Numbered from the stretch's first letter, positions 10,008-22,199 are shown. The stretch is DNA of 33,718 bases from Scleroderma bovista (GCA_037178675.1 JAYMGJ010000633.1:1-33718), one strand, 5' to 3'. Notes: generated by a model from the sequence alone, not told the origin. Numbers and translations: made by a program.

Positions 10008-12280
10008 CTATAGCAGGGCGGTGTTTTGCTTCCCCGAGCGCACCAGTTGTGCCCACTCTTGGCGCCAAGTTGCCATCTTCGTCCGTAGCTTCTTGTCACC
10101 TAGTAGTTGCTGGATCCACCATAAAAGCGTGTCCTCGTTCTCGGGGACAAATACAGAGGACAGCAACGAGAGGATGGTCTCGAAGTTGGCTGAGCTTGAC
10201 GTGATTTGATCTTTAAACGTATTTGTGAGATGGGGTTCTTAGTAGCGGATTGAATGACCTCACCCCGGTACACCCAAACGATGGCAACTGCAACGGCGAC
10301 GAATATATCCTGACCTTCTAATAGAAATGCGTCCCATAATCGTAACTGCGTCTGAAATGGTACCGAGTTCGCGAATAGCGTGATGTACCACTTGGTAGCA
10401 TACGACGTCGTGGAGATCATGTGTTTCTTGAAAGCAGCGTAAACGTCGGGCATTTTGAGTTGCATGATTCGTTCTTGGACGTATATTGCCTCTAGGAGAC
10501 CTGGGAAACCCGGAGAAAATATCTTGTGCATAGAGTAGGCGTCATGTAAGCGTGCGAGGGCGGCATAAACCCTTTCCGGCTCGAAATAGCAAAGAAGGGT
10601 GGCCGCTATGGGACCCATGCCCTGGACATAGCCGCACTGGGTGCACCGCAGCGAGAAAGAATGCAGCACATGAAACAGCGACCGCTGGCTACTCGCACTA
10701 AGCCTGACTAAACGATGTCAGGACGAAAGAACATACCCAAGACCATATCGTGTCCGAAACAAGACGTGGCCGTTGATTGTCCGTGGTACGTCCAAGTCAA
10801 TTTGAATATCGTAACTCGATGCTTTATCAAGTTCTCGATGATAGCACTCTCTCAGACTCACAACTTCTGCGAGTCCCGATCTAGAAAAGTCATTCATAAG
10901 CACCTCCCATGCAGCGCACCTCCAACGGTCAGGTATGCCCTTGTAGACGCGTTTCCGGAGTTTATGGGCCTTTGATGGCTTCACGCCCCATAACTCGGCG
11001 TTTCCACCCTGGTCGCGACTACGGACTTCCAGCATTCTTTCCCACTTTGATATTCGAGCAGCCTCCTTGAGCGGAGATGACGGTGACGGTAATGAACCGA
11101 CGGATATAGCTTGGGCTGGAGCCGCCTTACGGCCTGCGTGAACCACACTTAGTCGCTTCAACAGAGGCGCTGACGGCAACAAAACCAATCGATCATGGGA
11201 GGTGACAGTGAAGAAACCATATCTGTGGACAGTGAGCCTTGAAGGGACTGTTTTCCTGGACAGTACTCACCGATCTAAAGTTGATAGCAGCATCATCTCT
11301 TCAGGGGGAAGATCCCGTGGCTTTTCAGATACACAACTGAGAGTGGCTTCTGCACGGAGTTCGCTGAGGCGGCTGACACGGTTTCGCGCACGTGTACGTT
11401 CCACGCCCTCTTCAAAACCATCCCCTTGTACACCGGTGACATCTAGCTGGGCATATATACTGCGAACATGGAAGGAGTCGAGATCTTCGCCTTCTGAGGG
11501 TACGAGCGACGTTTTGCTGGACGGACTGCTTAGCTTTGAACGCAGCCTGGTTGTGGGAGAGGAGGACGGTGTATGGAAAGACTGTGGAAGGAGCAAGGAA
11601 GAGGATGGCTGAGGAGTAGTGAGATCCAGGGTTGGCTCGAGTGGAGGGGAGTCCGTTTGCTTGAGCGGTGATGATGGACGGCTATGAGGTGGTGTGGGTA
11701 GAGGTTTGAGATGTAGAGGAGGCAGATTGGCCACTGAATCGACTTGTGAGCTACATGAAGTAACGGCGCTTTGGTAACTGCTCCTGCCCGAAGGAACGCG
11801 CAGGGAGCGCGGAGGAATATCCAGGGGGTCCTGCTTGCTGGTGGACGAAGGGGCACAATCCGACGGCGGCTGAGCGTACGGTAACTGTGTCGAGGACCGG
11901 GGGCTGGACTGCGATGGTAGCTCGTGGAGAATTGCCAATTGAGTTAATCGATGTGGACTCGGTGAAAGGTCAATGCACGTCGACTCTGTCGAGTATGTAC
12001 TGATGGTGTGATTAAAGAGATTGCTATAGGTAAAACTGTCTCCCAGCGACAGGTCGAGTTCGCGAGATTTGTCTTCAAAAGCTGAGGCAGACCAGCTTGC
12101 TGCAGCTTCGCCGCCGTACATGGAATAGATGGAGAATATTGTGGTTTCAGTCGAATCGCGCTCTTGGCCGGTCGACGAAGATGCGAGATCTGACACAGTC
12201 GCAGACGGGGACGGAGAGGTGGAGTCTGAGCGACTGGACGACGGCTTAGGCGGTGCGAGAGTCAACGACAATGCCCCCAT
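10008..12280 (-). CDS. TBC-domain Rab GTPase-activating protein (708 aa)
   Basis: TBC proteins switch off Rab GTPases by supplying an arginine and a glutamine finger. Exons: 12280-11271, 11222-10737, 10691-10264, 10210-10008, total 2127 nt. Residues 1-335 are Ser/Pro-rich and probably disordered. A DRYGFF motif at about 336-341 bridges the first intron. The TBC domain runs from about 428 (YKGIPDRWRCAAWEVLM) to about 660. The arginine finger IxxDxxR is at 478-484 (IDLDVPR) and the glutamine finger YVQGM at about 520-524; both are intact. The domain resembles the TBC1D10/USP6NL class. The last exon encodes DQITSSSANFETILSLLSS, reached by an intron at 10263-10211; reading through that intron would give a false C-terminus. 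An in-frame ATG at 12334 could add 18 residues. The gene is divergent from AP-3 delta; the Rab target is unknown. Confidence 0.93.
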
Positions 12281-12830
12281 AAAAATGAAGACGGCAATAC
12301 TACGCTCTGATGAGCGGAAGAAGGGGGGAAACAAGGAGGAAAGTGGTGGAGAGCGAAGGAGTGTTGTAGTGTGATTTTACGCGAAGAGACAAGTTTCAAG
12401 CGACAAAGGATCTTTGAAAGAATTCTCCGACGCGGACTAGAGACAATGTACGGGGCTCATTATAATCGAATACTTGAACTGCAATGGCAGCTGGAAGTAT
12501 GGACGAGGATGCAGGATCAGTTCCTGATGCCGATGCCAAGTTGCCAACAGTATTGATAGGTCCAACTATGCAGCGCCATCCATCAGCTTGTACTTGTAGA
12601 GTGAAATGAATCCAGGAACCCAGATCACCCGCGCCGGGCTTGTACGCGCACTCAGATGTGGGTGTTCAGCTCCTTCTCCCATGAGAAGGATGGTAGAGTC
12701 TGAGTAGTCTCCGGAGTGGTAGTCACGCTGCCGCCACCAAATTTGGCGTCTGTATCCACATCGACACTCGATACCCAGGAAGCATTCCTGGTTTCTCAGA
12801 GACCGCGTTCTTTGAGCAGCATCGTCAAGA
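12281..12830. promoter_or_regulatory. Shared divergent promoter region, TBC GAP / AP-3 delta
   Basis: This 550-base interval separates the divergent start codons of the TBC gene and the AP-3 delta gene and should contain both promoters and 5' UTRs. Short open frames on both strands (such as 12371-12556 plus and 12566-12901 minus) show no recognisable domain and overlap the AP-3 start. I saw no clear TATA box or RNA gene. Confidence 0.5.
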
Positions 12831-15800
12831 ATGTGGGAGCGGACCCTCCAAGACCTCATTCGCGGCCTACGCGCCAACAAGAACGACGAGGCCAAGTTCA
12901 TCGCTCAGGCCATGGATGAGGTCAGGAAGGAAATAAAGAGCAAAGACATGGAACTCAAAGCCGGCGCTGTCATGAAACTCACTTACGTGCGTACCACCCG
13001 CCCCTCCTGATCCATATCCGAAGAGTGATCGTCTGAACTATAGCTCGACATGCTAGGGTATGACATGAGCTGGGCATCCTTCCATGTCATAGAGGTCATG
13101 TCGTCTTCAAAGATCCATCTGAAATCAGTCGGTTATCTTGCTGCTGGCCAGTCCTTTAACGAGGATACCGACGTGCTCATGCTCACAACCAACTTGATCA
13201 AGAAGGTGCGTCGGTTGTCCATGTACTAATCCGTTCAATGATCCATCTTCGGCAGGACCTGGCTGCAAACCCTGCGGATGTCGCCATTACATTGAACGGC
13301 TTGTCTCATGTCGTCACCCCTGACCTCGCACGAGACCTGAGCCAAGAGGTCATCGCGATGCTCAATCATTCCCGACCACACATTCGCAAAAGGGCCATTC
13401 TGACCCTTTACAAACTCTGCGACAAGTATCCAGGGGCCCTTCCTCACGGTGTTGTCCGACTGCAAGAAAGGCTCGATGATTCCGATCCCGGTAAGTCATC
13501 GCCGTGTGGTACACGTGCTTCCGCGTTCTTGACTGTCCCCCCAGGTGTTGTTTCGGCGGCAGTCAACGTTCTTTGCGAACTTGCAAGGCGCAATCCCCTG
13601 GATTACCTCTCACTGGCACCACATCTATTCCATCTCCTCACAACTTCATCCAATAATTGGATGCTGATCAAGCTCGTAAAGCTAGTGGGTCACCCTACCT
13701 GGTTTGTGTCTGCTCACATTAACAGGGAAATTTAGTTCGGCTCTCTTGCTCCTCACGAACCTCGGTTGGTAAAGAAATTACAACCACCCATAACAGAACT
13801 CATTTCTACTACCTCTGCAATCTCCGTACTGTACGAATGTGTGCATACATGTATCATCGGAAACATGCTCCAAGGCGTCTCTGGTCTCTCGCTGGCACGG
13901 ACTTGTGTTTCCAAGCTAGCTGCATTCCTTCAGGACGCTGATCAGAACCGTCAGTGTTCTACTCCTAGCGCCGCTCGGATCATCACTGATAGGTAATGTG
14001 CACAGTCAAGTACATTGCTCTGCTCGCCTTGGTCAAAATCGTGCCCACACATCCCGATTTGGTCGCTGAGCACCAAGACGTGATCCTCGCCAGTGTGGAT
14101 GACGACGACATCAGCATTCGCATGCGCGCACTAGACCTAGTGACTGCCTTGGTGAGTCTTTTTTGGCGTTGATTTGCAACGAACCAGCAAACGTCTTAAA
14201 TAGGTAAACCGTAACAATCTACAACCTATAGTGCAACAACTTCTCTCCCACCTCGTGCAATCCCATACATCCGCCCCTTCCGCCGTTCAGTCCCTATCCC
14301 AGCATGTCGTTCCTAGCATCCCATCCAAAGCACCCTCTGCACCCTCTCAGTCAGCTGCGTACCGCCTCGTCCTATCTCAGAGCATCATATCCATGTGTTC
14401 CAATTTGACATATGACAACGTCACTGATTTCGAATGGTATCTCTCGGTCCTCGTAGACCTGACCTATATTTCGAACGTGGATATCGGTGCCCAGATATGT
14501 GATCAACTTGTCGACGTCGTGGGGCGGGTGCGGGCAGCACGGGCGTACGCTGTGAAGTTGATGGTGAAACTATTGTCCGACCAGACACTGCTGATGCACG
14601 CGAGTGAGCCAGGGACCTGTTCGGAGGCATTGTGGGCAGCCGCGTGGATATGTGGGGAGTATTGCAGGTGTGTGTTTCCCGGTTTCATACTTTCGTTTAT
14701 TCACTTGTTCCCCCCAGCGAGCTGTTGGCTCCCGAGGAGCTACTTCCTTACCTCCTACATCCAGATGTAGCCAATTTAGATCCGGATACCATTGCTGTTT
14801 ATCTTCAAGCTGCCAACAAAATATTTGGCTATTGGGCCACAGAAGCAGCGCAGCAGTGGTCAGAGGACCTCCTTGATAAGGTCAAGGCCGCCGTTGACAG
14901 TATCATGGAGCAAATAGAAGAGTTCGTCTCAAGTCCGTATATCGAGGTCCAGGAACGGGTAAGGATGCCTAATTTAACCCTCTCTTGTGCCAATCATGGG
15001 CCGCGTTGAATTATCTGCTTCAGGCCGCGAACATTCTCCAACTCTTCACGTTCATCAAACGTGATCTCGCTAATCACCGTCCCAAATCTGATTTCGTCGC
15101 TGATACCTCCTCTGCCCCCCTCACTGTCTTCGATGCCCCACTCATCAGCAGCCCAAGCTTCCCGAAGAGCCTTTACCTCGTTCATCCGCTTTGCTCTGCA
15201 TATGAACTCAATCCAGTAGCGTCAGCTGCACAAACAAGCGTACCCATTCCAGATGGACTCGACCTGGATGCGTGGATTGTCCCGTCGATGCAGGTGCATC
15301 TCCCAGATGAAGACGAGGGTGCTGGTGAGGTAGCTGGTGAGAAGAAGGTGAAGAAGAGTAAGAAGGGCAAGGAGAAAGAGTCGGCGAGTCGGACAAAGTC
15401 CAAGGGCACGAAAAGGCGGAAGGAGGACGAAGTTATTGAGGAACTTATTCCCCAAGAGGAGGCCGAGACTCCGGAGGAGATAGCGGAGCGGGAACAAGTA
15501 AGTTGCACATGCATTCCACCATTATCGGCGATTTAAACCGCATATCAAGCGGAAAGCAGAAAGACTAGAACGCATACGGGACGACCCATACTATATTACA
15601 GATGACCGCCCTCCAAAACCCCCAGGCGAGGACATCGATTCCATTCCTATCGTACGATTGGATGAACTGCTGCCGTCATCATCCAAAGGTACTCTTCCAA
15701 TACCAGTTTCTAAATTTAACTTATGGTAACTTCAGTCGAACCCCGCCTTTTCGCGCTCAAAAGCAACTCGGCACGCTCAACCCCTCCGCGGTTCGTGGTC

Positions 15801-16055
15801 GAGAAAGAAGGCGAGATGCCGGAGGGCGCGACGCCTACCCCGCCTCAATCCCATTCCGCACCCATAACTCGACAGCAGACTCCGAGCTTGTTTGAGCGCG
15901 TATCGACGCCGCCTCCGGTCTTGCCTTCGTTCCAACAATACCAAGTTCCAGAAGATGAACCTCGTTCGAGCACGCCGGAACCCATCAAGGTCACCCGGGC
16001 TAAAAAGGGTACCGGTAAGAAGAAGCGCACGCCCAAGACGGTACAGCCAGAATAG
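12831..16055 (+). CDS. APL5: AP-3 adaptor complex delta subunit (896 aa)
   Basis: Large subunit of the AP-3 coat adaptor, which sorts cargo from Golgi or endosomes to the vacuole. Eleven exons: 12831-12986, 13044-13205, 13256-13490, 13545-13684, 13736-13949, 14006-14151, 14204-14667, 14718-14958, 15024-15497, 15550-15688, 15736-16055, total 2691 nt. The start MWERTLQDLIRGLRANKNDE matches the conserved N-terminus of delta adaptins, fixing the ATG. The Adaptin-N HEAT-like solenoid covers about residues 1-580 (LTYLDMLGYDMSWASFHVIE, NNWMLIKLVKLFGSLAPHEP and ALLALVKIVPTHPDLV are typical). It is followed by a hinge with a Lys-rich tract (around KKVKKSKKGKEKE) and the delta-type segment RKAERLERIRDDPYYITDD. 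The tail is Pro/Ser-rich and ends in a basic cluster. Length suits a fungal Apl5. It converges with the kinase gene downstream. Confidence 0.96.
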
Positions 16056-16337
16056 TGTGGTACATCAGAGGGCGGTTTCGACGGTATGGTATATAGCGCA
16101 CCTAGGTGTCACAGTTCGGTAGAAGCTACACGATATACAGACAAATCTACACAAGGAATTTGCTAAAGACTGAAAGGTATAAGGGTGTGCGTGTGGTACA
16201 GGGGTTGGATGCGTGCTTGCGACTAACGACAAATGGTAGAATATCCGATGGATACGGGAGGTATGTATAGGCGCAGGGTTAAAGCACAGCACGATAGCAA
16301 AAACCACAAAAGTCCAATAGCCGAAACGATGCCTTCC

Positions 16338-18523
16338 CTATTGATTATCTTCCACCCTCTCCACCGAGTCAACGATCTCGTTCACGAGCTCCAGTGTTAC
16401 ACCTGGTATAATCCGCTCAGCCTCAGTAAATGCACGTTGGAGAGCGCTGAGCGCAACACGAGCTTCTTGAGTCGATACGCGGGGGAACAACTAAAGGAGG
16501 GTACTAATGTCAGCTTTCTACATGCACTGGGGAAGAGGGTAGCCGACCGAAGCTATTGCAGGCAAAATAACCGAATCAAGCATCGTGGTGTCAGGCAAAT
16601 CGTCCTCATCGTCCACAGCCGCTTTATTCTGCACCACGTTCACTCCTCGGGGGTATGTTTCTGTACAATCTTCATCATAGTTTCCCTCGTCAGTGGGTCG
16701 CTTCTCATCTATGACCTGCAAATGATCGTGGTGGCTGTTTGGGCCGCCGCTCGGCATGTGCCTCACTGTGGCTTGTTGGTCGTAAGACTTCCGGCGCGAA
16801 GATTGCGGCGACGTTGGAAGCGGTGGTAGTTCCGTCTTCCTTATGGACGAATTGGATGTTCGTTTCCTCGTGGTAGTAGACGACTGCGATGACTCCGACG
16901 GCAACGACCCGTTCATCTCCCATGTCAATGGTGGCCCTGAAACCTTGATGGAATTGTTGGCGCGCCCGATAGTCCCAGGCTTGCTGACATGTCGGACTGT
17001 GCCAAAGTCCCATAGGTCTTCAGGATCACTGAAGACAGGGCTGGCGATGGCGTGTATGAGCACCAACTCACGACGGCGGAAGTTTGGCACGCACTCTGGA
17101 TTTAAAGCTTCTTGCTCTTCCTCGAGTCTCTCACCTCCCTCGGCCCTCCATCGTTCGTGCCGTTCGATCAACTCAGTGAGGTAACTGGTCTTCTTCGCCA
17201 TTCGCACGAACTTGTGTTTGAGAAGTTCGCGTGCTGATGGACGCTGCAAAGTAATTTGAGGCTTGTGAGTGTTCATGAAAGAACAAGAACGAACATCACG
17301 AGGGTCTCGTTGTAGACAATATGACACGAAGTCTCTGAATGGTTTGGAAAAGTGATTGTCCAGCTGGGGAGGAGGATTCTTCGGGATAAGAAACAAGACC
17401 TAAAGGAAATCAATGTCGCCAGCCCAGGTTATATGCAGGCGAACGGGAGACCATGCGCCAACTCACTTTCATTGGGTGAAGCTCCGCGTATGGCGGCTCA
17501 CCTTTTGCTAATTCGATGGCGGTGATCCCAAGACTCCAAATATCTGCCTTGTGATCGTAGCCACTCTGTTTGATCACTTCTGGAGACATCCAATACGGTG
17601 TCCCAACAAAGGTATTCTTCTTCGCCGATAGCGTGCCAGACAATTGTCCAGATACACCAAAGTCGGCCAACTTGACCTCTCCTGATGCGGATAACAAAAT
17701 ATTGGCCGCTGCACGTGGCGCCATTAGAAACTGGTTGTTGCACGCATCTGGGCAAAGGGCTTACCCTTGATATCACGGTGTAGTTTCCCTTCTGTGTGCA
17801 GGTATTCGAGTCCTCGAAGGAGCTCTCGCAGAATGATGGCAATGTACTCTTCTCGAAAAACACCCGGTTTCATCTGATTGTATGTTCAGTATATCCCACT
17901 GCTACTTGATCCATGGTCATACCAGATCAGAGCACGAGCCACCTGAGCAATACCTAAAAGCAAGGATGCGTCAATAGTCATCCATGCACTGACATGCTAA
18001 CATGACGCACTCCATAACGATCCAAAGGCGTGATCCCTTGAGAAAGGAGCCATGGTATCTTGAGTGAATAAGTACTGCATGTTAACCTCATCGAATCCAC
18101 GCAACGACGACCACGCGCAAAAAAGGACTGACTTGGTCACATGAGGGGAGTCCAGCTGCGATAAAATCTGTATCTCCTGTTGAATATCTTCTATCTCGTC
18201 CTCGGCACTCTCGAGGTCGATGATCTTGATCGCGACGGTCCTTTGCGTTCGTTTATCGTATCTGGAGAAAGGGCAACGGAGCGTAAATCACAGCCCGTGA
18301 TCAGCACGAACGGAGAGGTACCCTTTGTAGACCTCTCCGAAGGATCCCTTTCCTGTACTAGCCCATCAGCAGCGCAACCTTGGGATGAAGAGACCGGTGA
18401 TGCGCACCGATCCTGTCTTGCTTAACGTAGAACTCTTCTGGGTCTTGATGTCGAGACTCCTGATGACGACGGCAATCAAATTACGCGTCGCCTGATTCAA
18501 TTCGACAAGCACGGACATACCAT
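16338..18523 (-). CDS. Ste20-family GCKIII-type serine/threonine kinase (532 aa)
   Basis: Germinal-centre kinase, subgroup III (MST3/MST4/STK25 in animals, Sid1/Kic1/Don3 relatives in fungi), acting in septation and polarity signalling. Exons: 18523-18521, 18459-18408, 18352-18322, 18261-18133, 18058-18011, 17953-17923, 17873-17765, 17708-17467, 17399-17295, 17243-16548, 16490-16338, total 1599 nt. Kinase domain about residues 11-262: glycine loop IGKGSFGEV, Lys41 in VAIK, HRDIK with Asp132, DFG with Asp150, and the Ste20 signature [11 protein letters not shown] at 170-180. All catalytic residues are present. Residues about 290-480 are Ser-rich and disordered. The final exon ([18 protein letters not shown] onward) is a conserved-looking helical C-terminus that is missed if the last intron is not removed. 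The first coding exon would contain only the ATG; that start is the least certain part. Confidence 0.94.
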
Positions 18524-19077
18524 GACTGTCCTAGTACCAGTTGCAGTAGGGTAGCGACCACCAAACGCAAGGTGGTATAAACGATTCAATATCGCGACTT
18601 CCACGCTCGTATCACAAAATCGACACAGGCAATGGAGATGACAAGGCGAGGGAGGGACTGGACAACTGCGGGAGAGGTGTGTACTGTTGAAGAGACGGTT
18701 TGGTAAAGTTCCTTATTTTGTCACGCGCGGTCAGCCTCTCCACTACACAGCCGCCCGAGTCTTCATTCAGTCTGGGCCATTTCCCTTACCCTCTCCCCTG
18801 CACACACTTCTGTCACTACGTCCAATCAATCCGAAAAGCCGCCTCCCCACACAACGTAGAGTCGTCCCCGTACTCGTGGTACGTCACATCTTGAGCTATG
18901 TATAACCAAGGCCATACCTAGAGTAAGCTGGATATATCGCTCAGCTGATCAAATCGCCGCAGGCCCACGGGAGAAATCGATGGAATTAGGTATGTCCCAG
19001 AATTCGGTGGGGGTATACATGTTAATCGAACTGCTCAAGATGCCAACGGCCCTCCTTTAGTATTCAAGGAACTAAGT
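18524..19077. other. Intergenic stretch upstream of the kinase
   Basis: About 550 bases between the kinase start codon and the stop of the CDF transporter gene, both on the minus strand. It should contain the kinase promoter and 5' UTR and the CDF terminator. Short plus-strand open frames at 18687-18905 have no recognisable features. Nothing else seen. Confidence 0.4.
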
Positions 19078-21111
19078 TTACATAGGTTTTCGATGCTCCT
19101 ACGGGTACAATCATATGAGATGACGTAGCACGGAGCGCCGAGGAACAGATCAATACTTACAGGGGTATGGTCGGTCTCATGATCAACATGTACGAACGCC
19201 CGCTCGACATTTGGTAGTGCTTCCAATTTATCTTGCAGCTGTTGGGAGATATCATGCGCCTTCCATAAAGGTGTAGTGGCGTCCATAACAATGTCAACCT
19301 CAACAAAGTAATTCTGTCATCTAGCAATCAGGCGATGAACAAAGTTGTCGATGTCAGATACTAACTGGTCCGCTCTAATTCCGCGGTCTCTCTGTCAGTA
19401 TCAAGTTCGTGCAAATCCACATGTTACGTACATGATATGCCCGTACAGTATCGATTTTGTCAATGTGTTCGCTGAATGTCATCGCCTTGTAGATGACCAG
19501 CTGGAGGAACTCGTGTGGTGCGGACTTGCCCGCTAGGAGACCAAATTGCTCGTAAATGGTATGCACCCATGCAACAATAACACCGGATGCAATCTGGAGA
19601 TAGGAGTAAGAAAAGCCTACAATCAGTAGGCGGTGGAATCTCACGAGTATCCCCCCAAGAGGGTCCAACCCTGAATTTGCATCAGTCGAAGCGAGGACAG
19701 ACGGAAAGAATCTCTACGTACACCACTTCAATCTACTGCCACCAGCAGACATGAGAATACCTATTTCAAGACCTTAGTTTAGGGGGCGGCCAGTACGAGA
19801 AGATAGATTGTCACCAAACGTGTTAATGAATAAGTCGTTTCGGTGATCCTCCCAAAGAACTTGCACTTGACTGGATTTTGAACGGAGGGGGGAGCAGTAA
19901 AGAAAGAGTAAAAACTTCAAGCCTAGTGTCATGGATTTATGTCAAACATTGAGTGAGAAGGAAGATGTAATGTAATTACCAAGAGCCGCAGCCACAGCGA
20001 GAATCGATGCGAGATGGAAGACATTGTCCATTTGGTGTGACATCAAAGAACGGATCGATTCGACTATAACGACCAAGTTAACAGACGACATGCTATCCAC
20101 AAATCATTCACGCGAGCTGCGAACCGCGACAAGGGATGACCTACAGTGAGCCTGTAAAATGGTAAACAGGGATACTTTCTAACCAAAAAATGTTTCACCG
20201 TATACAATATTTCCAATGGTCTCCAGCCGAGAGCCACCCACTGGCCACTTGTTCAAGTCCATCTTCAGTGCTCGTTTATGCATATAGTACAGGAAAAGAT
20301 TGCTCCCGAAGTCGAATACCGAATCGATGCCAGTCGCAATAAGTGAAAGTGACACAGAAGATATAGCAGCATATACTGCGCGATAAGAGTATATACAGCG
20401 GTCAGTCAGCAGGCATGATGAACAATAACATACGCTGCAGGACACAGAGGCTAAGATTTGCTATTAAACTTGCCCAAACCGCAATCCTAATCTATTTTGG
20501 ATTGATATAAACCGGCAACGAAGGTGGGTCAACTTTGGAACTTACAGAGGAATGAAAGGTCAATTCGTCATCTTTGGCTTTTTCGGTGTGCTCGTCCATA
20601 GACTTTAGGAGGGAATCAATAAGCTGAATGAAAAAACATGGGGCTATGAGACGACATGTTGGCTACTATATATGACTGCACGCACTTCGTTCTGTTTGCG
20701 CTGGTATCTCTCAAGGTTTTTACCGATCTTGCGACGTCGGCGCAGCTGGCTAAGCTCTTCATCTGGTACAATACCCCTGCGGAATTTGAATGGGTCTGGA
20801 CGCAGTTCATCTTTTACGTGTGGCCTCATTTCAACATCGCCACCTGTTTGAACCTAGGATGAAATGTGAAATAGAGCAGAACGGGTGAAGGAGGATGTGC
20901 ATACGTTCGAAGCAATGGAAGGGCCAGGAAAATCCATGCTCATTCCTGAGCGATATGCAAAGTCAGCAAGCACTTGGCGCTGAGAGAGAAGAAGAAGACA
21001 TCCAGTGTGCTCGAGCTACATATAAATTTTACTCTGCAGCAAGCAACGCCACCAATTACAAAGCCGTAATGGCTGTAATATTAGAGTACCCGTTACCTTA
21101 TAAGGAGCCAT
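19078..21111 (-). CDS. Cation diffusion facilitator transporter, probable Mn-CDF type (402 aa)
   Basis: CDF proteins export divalent metals from the cytosol by proton antiport. Exons: 21111-21097 (tentative), 20979-20905, 20853-20686, 20623-20546, 20491-20434, 20375-20199, 20151-20145, 20092-19980, 19922-19815, 19760-19722, 19670-19645, 19593-19432, 19374-19366, 19313-19161, 19098-19078, total 1209 nt. A charged cytosolic N-terminus (DELRPDPFKFRRG...) precedes the membrane domain. The TM2 motif is D149-SVF-D153 and the TM5 motif D256-HRN-D260; DxxxD in both helices is the pattern of manganese CDFs rather than the HxxxD of zinc transporters. The C-terminal cytosolic domain contains KAHDISQQLQDKLEALPNVE and AFVHVDHETDH and ends EHRKPM. 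The 7-nt and 9-nt microexons are needed to keep the conserved sequence. The start (MAPYK) is uncertain; MSMDFPGP at 20937 is a possible shorter start. Confidence 0.92.
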
Positions 21112-22199
21112 AACTTTTCAACACCTAATGTCAAACTATGGCTCTCTTGTTCCACTCTTCCTCGTACTCGCCATTCTCATGTGTGTTCCATGTTGACTTT
21201 GTTGCATTAAACTCATGCGTTTTCTCTAGTGTTGCCGCTCTAGGATGGTGTATACTCTCGTCATGTATGGGTCGCGACATACTCAACAGTCTTTCTGAGC
21301 TATGGGACTTTCTGGTCCTGTCCGCGAGATCCAGTGCACGACCCTCTAGACGAAGGCCGTATGGAGAAGAGATTTGGGAGATGGAATACAGACGACGGCC
21401 CTGAGGACTAGCCTCAGCGCTGAACTGTCTTTTGTGGATGAAATTGGACTCACGAGTGTCCCAGTAGTTCACCACGTTACACTGTTGCTATTGTGCCGAC
21501 TCTTGTGTCTTTCCAAGTGCATCAACTGCCACGCTAGTTGACCGGATCCAATCCTGTCTTTATGCCAGGGCCTTGTAGCTGTTTCGTTCGTCTTCACATT
21601 TGCTTGCAAAAGTTTTATGCTGATTAGTATAGCTCACTCCCCTGAGTGGCCTTTGTCCATGACATTGGCTGGACTTGGGTGTGCTTAAACTGTTGTAAAG
21701 CTTGGACACGTTCACTAAGAAGATGAAGGTCAGATTCCGCTGACTACACTACAGCGCTAGATCACGTGCCGAAGAAACAGCAGTTGAAACGTGAACTTCA
21801 ACCAGATCCTTCGTCACTCCTAAGCAGGCCGCAATGGTTCACCTGAAGTACTGTTGTGGCTTGGGCGAGGTACGCAGTGTGTTCTGCGTACCCTGGATTG
21901 CTGTCCCCGCCCCCCAACATCTTCAATTCTATTGATCAACTATTCACTGCTGTTACTGGAAATCGGCAATACACGTGCCAGTGACTTCGAACTCCTCGAT
22001 ATGGATTGCTTTTCTTTCCCCCCGCATTCTCCGAGCTATGCATCTTGACAAGATACTGGAGTTTCCCACCCAGGTGGTATCATAGTTCCTGGAACTTCAA
22101 GGAAACTGCTGTGCACATGCTTTTGAATACCCGCACACCTTTTCCATCATAGAAGTAAGACAAAATCACCTCGATCTTTCTATATCATCATTACTGTGG
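21112..22199. other. Intergenic stretch between CDF and NR2C2AP-like genes
   Basis: About 1.1 kb. A minus-strand open frame at 21475-21131 (SISQISSPYGLRLEG and so on) could be an upstream exon or 5' UTR of the CDF gene, but no clean splice joins it. A plus-strand ATG at 21834 reads MVHLKYCCGLGE up to a possible donor and then finds no convincing continuation. A hairpin at 21869-21892 is listed separately. No recognised domain or RNA gene. Confidence 0.4.
21869..21892. repeat. Perfect 9-bp hairpin
   Basis: GGTACGCAG at 21869-21877 and CTGCGTACC at 21884-21892 are exact reverse complements separated by six bases (TGTGTT). It lies in the gene-free interval between the CDF and NR2C2AP-like genes. 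Function unknown; a single hairpin of this size can arise by chance in a window of this length. Confidence 0.6.

Noticed and set aside
9791..10099. Minus-strand open frame after the TBC gene
   Set aside because: It begins inside the last TBC exon in another frame and runs into the 3' flank; the true frame stops at 10008.
11202..11612. Plus-strand open frame within the TBC gene
   Set aside because: Antisense shadow of the low-complexity Ser-rich first exon; no recognisable features.
21834..21869. Possible first exon MVHLKYCCGLGE on the plus strand
   Set aside because: No downstream exon with coding character could be joined, and the putative donor lies inside a hairpin.
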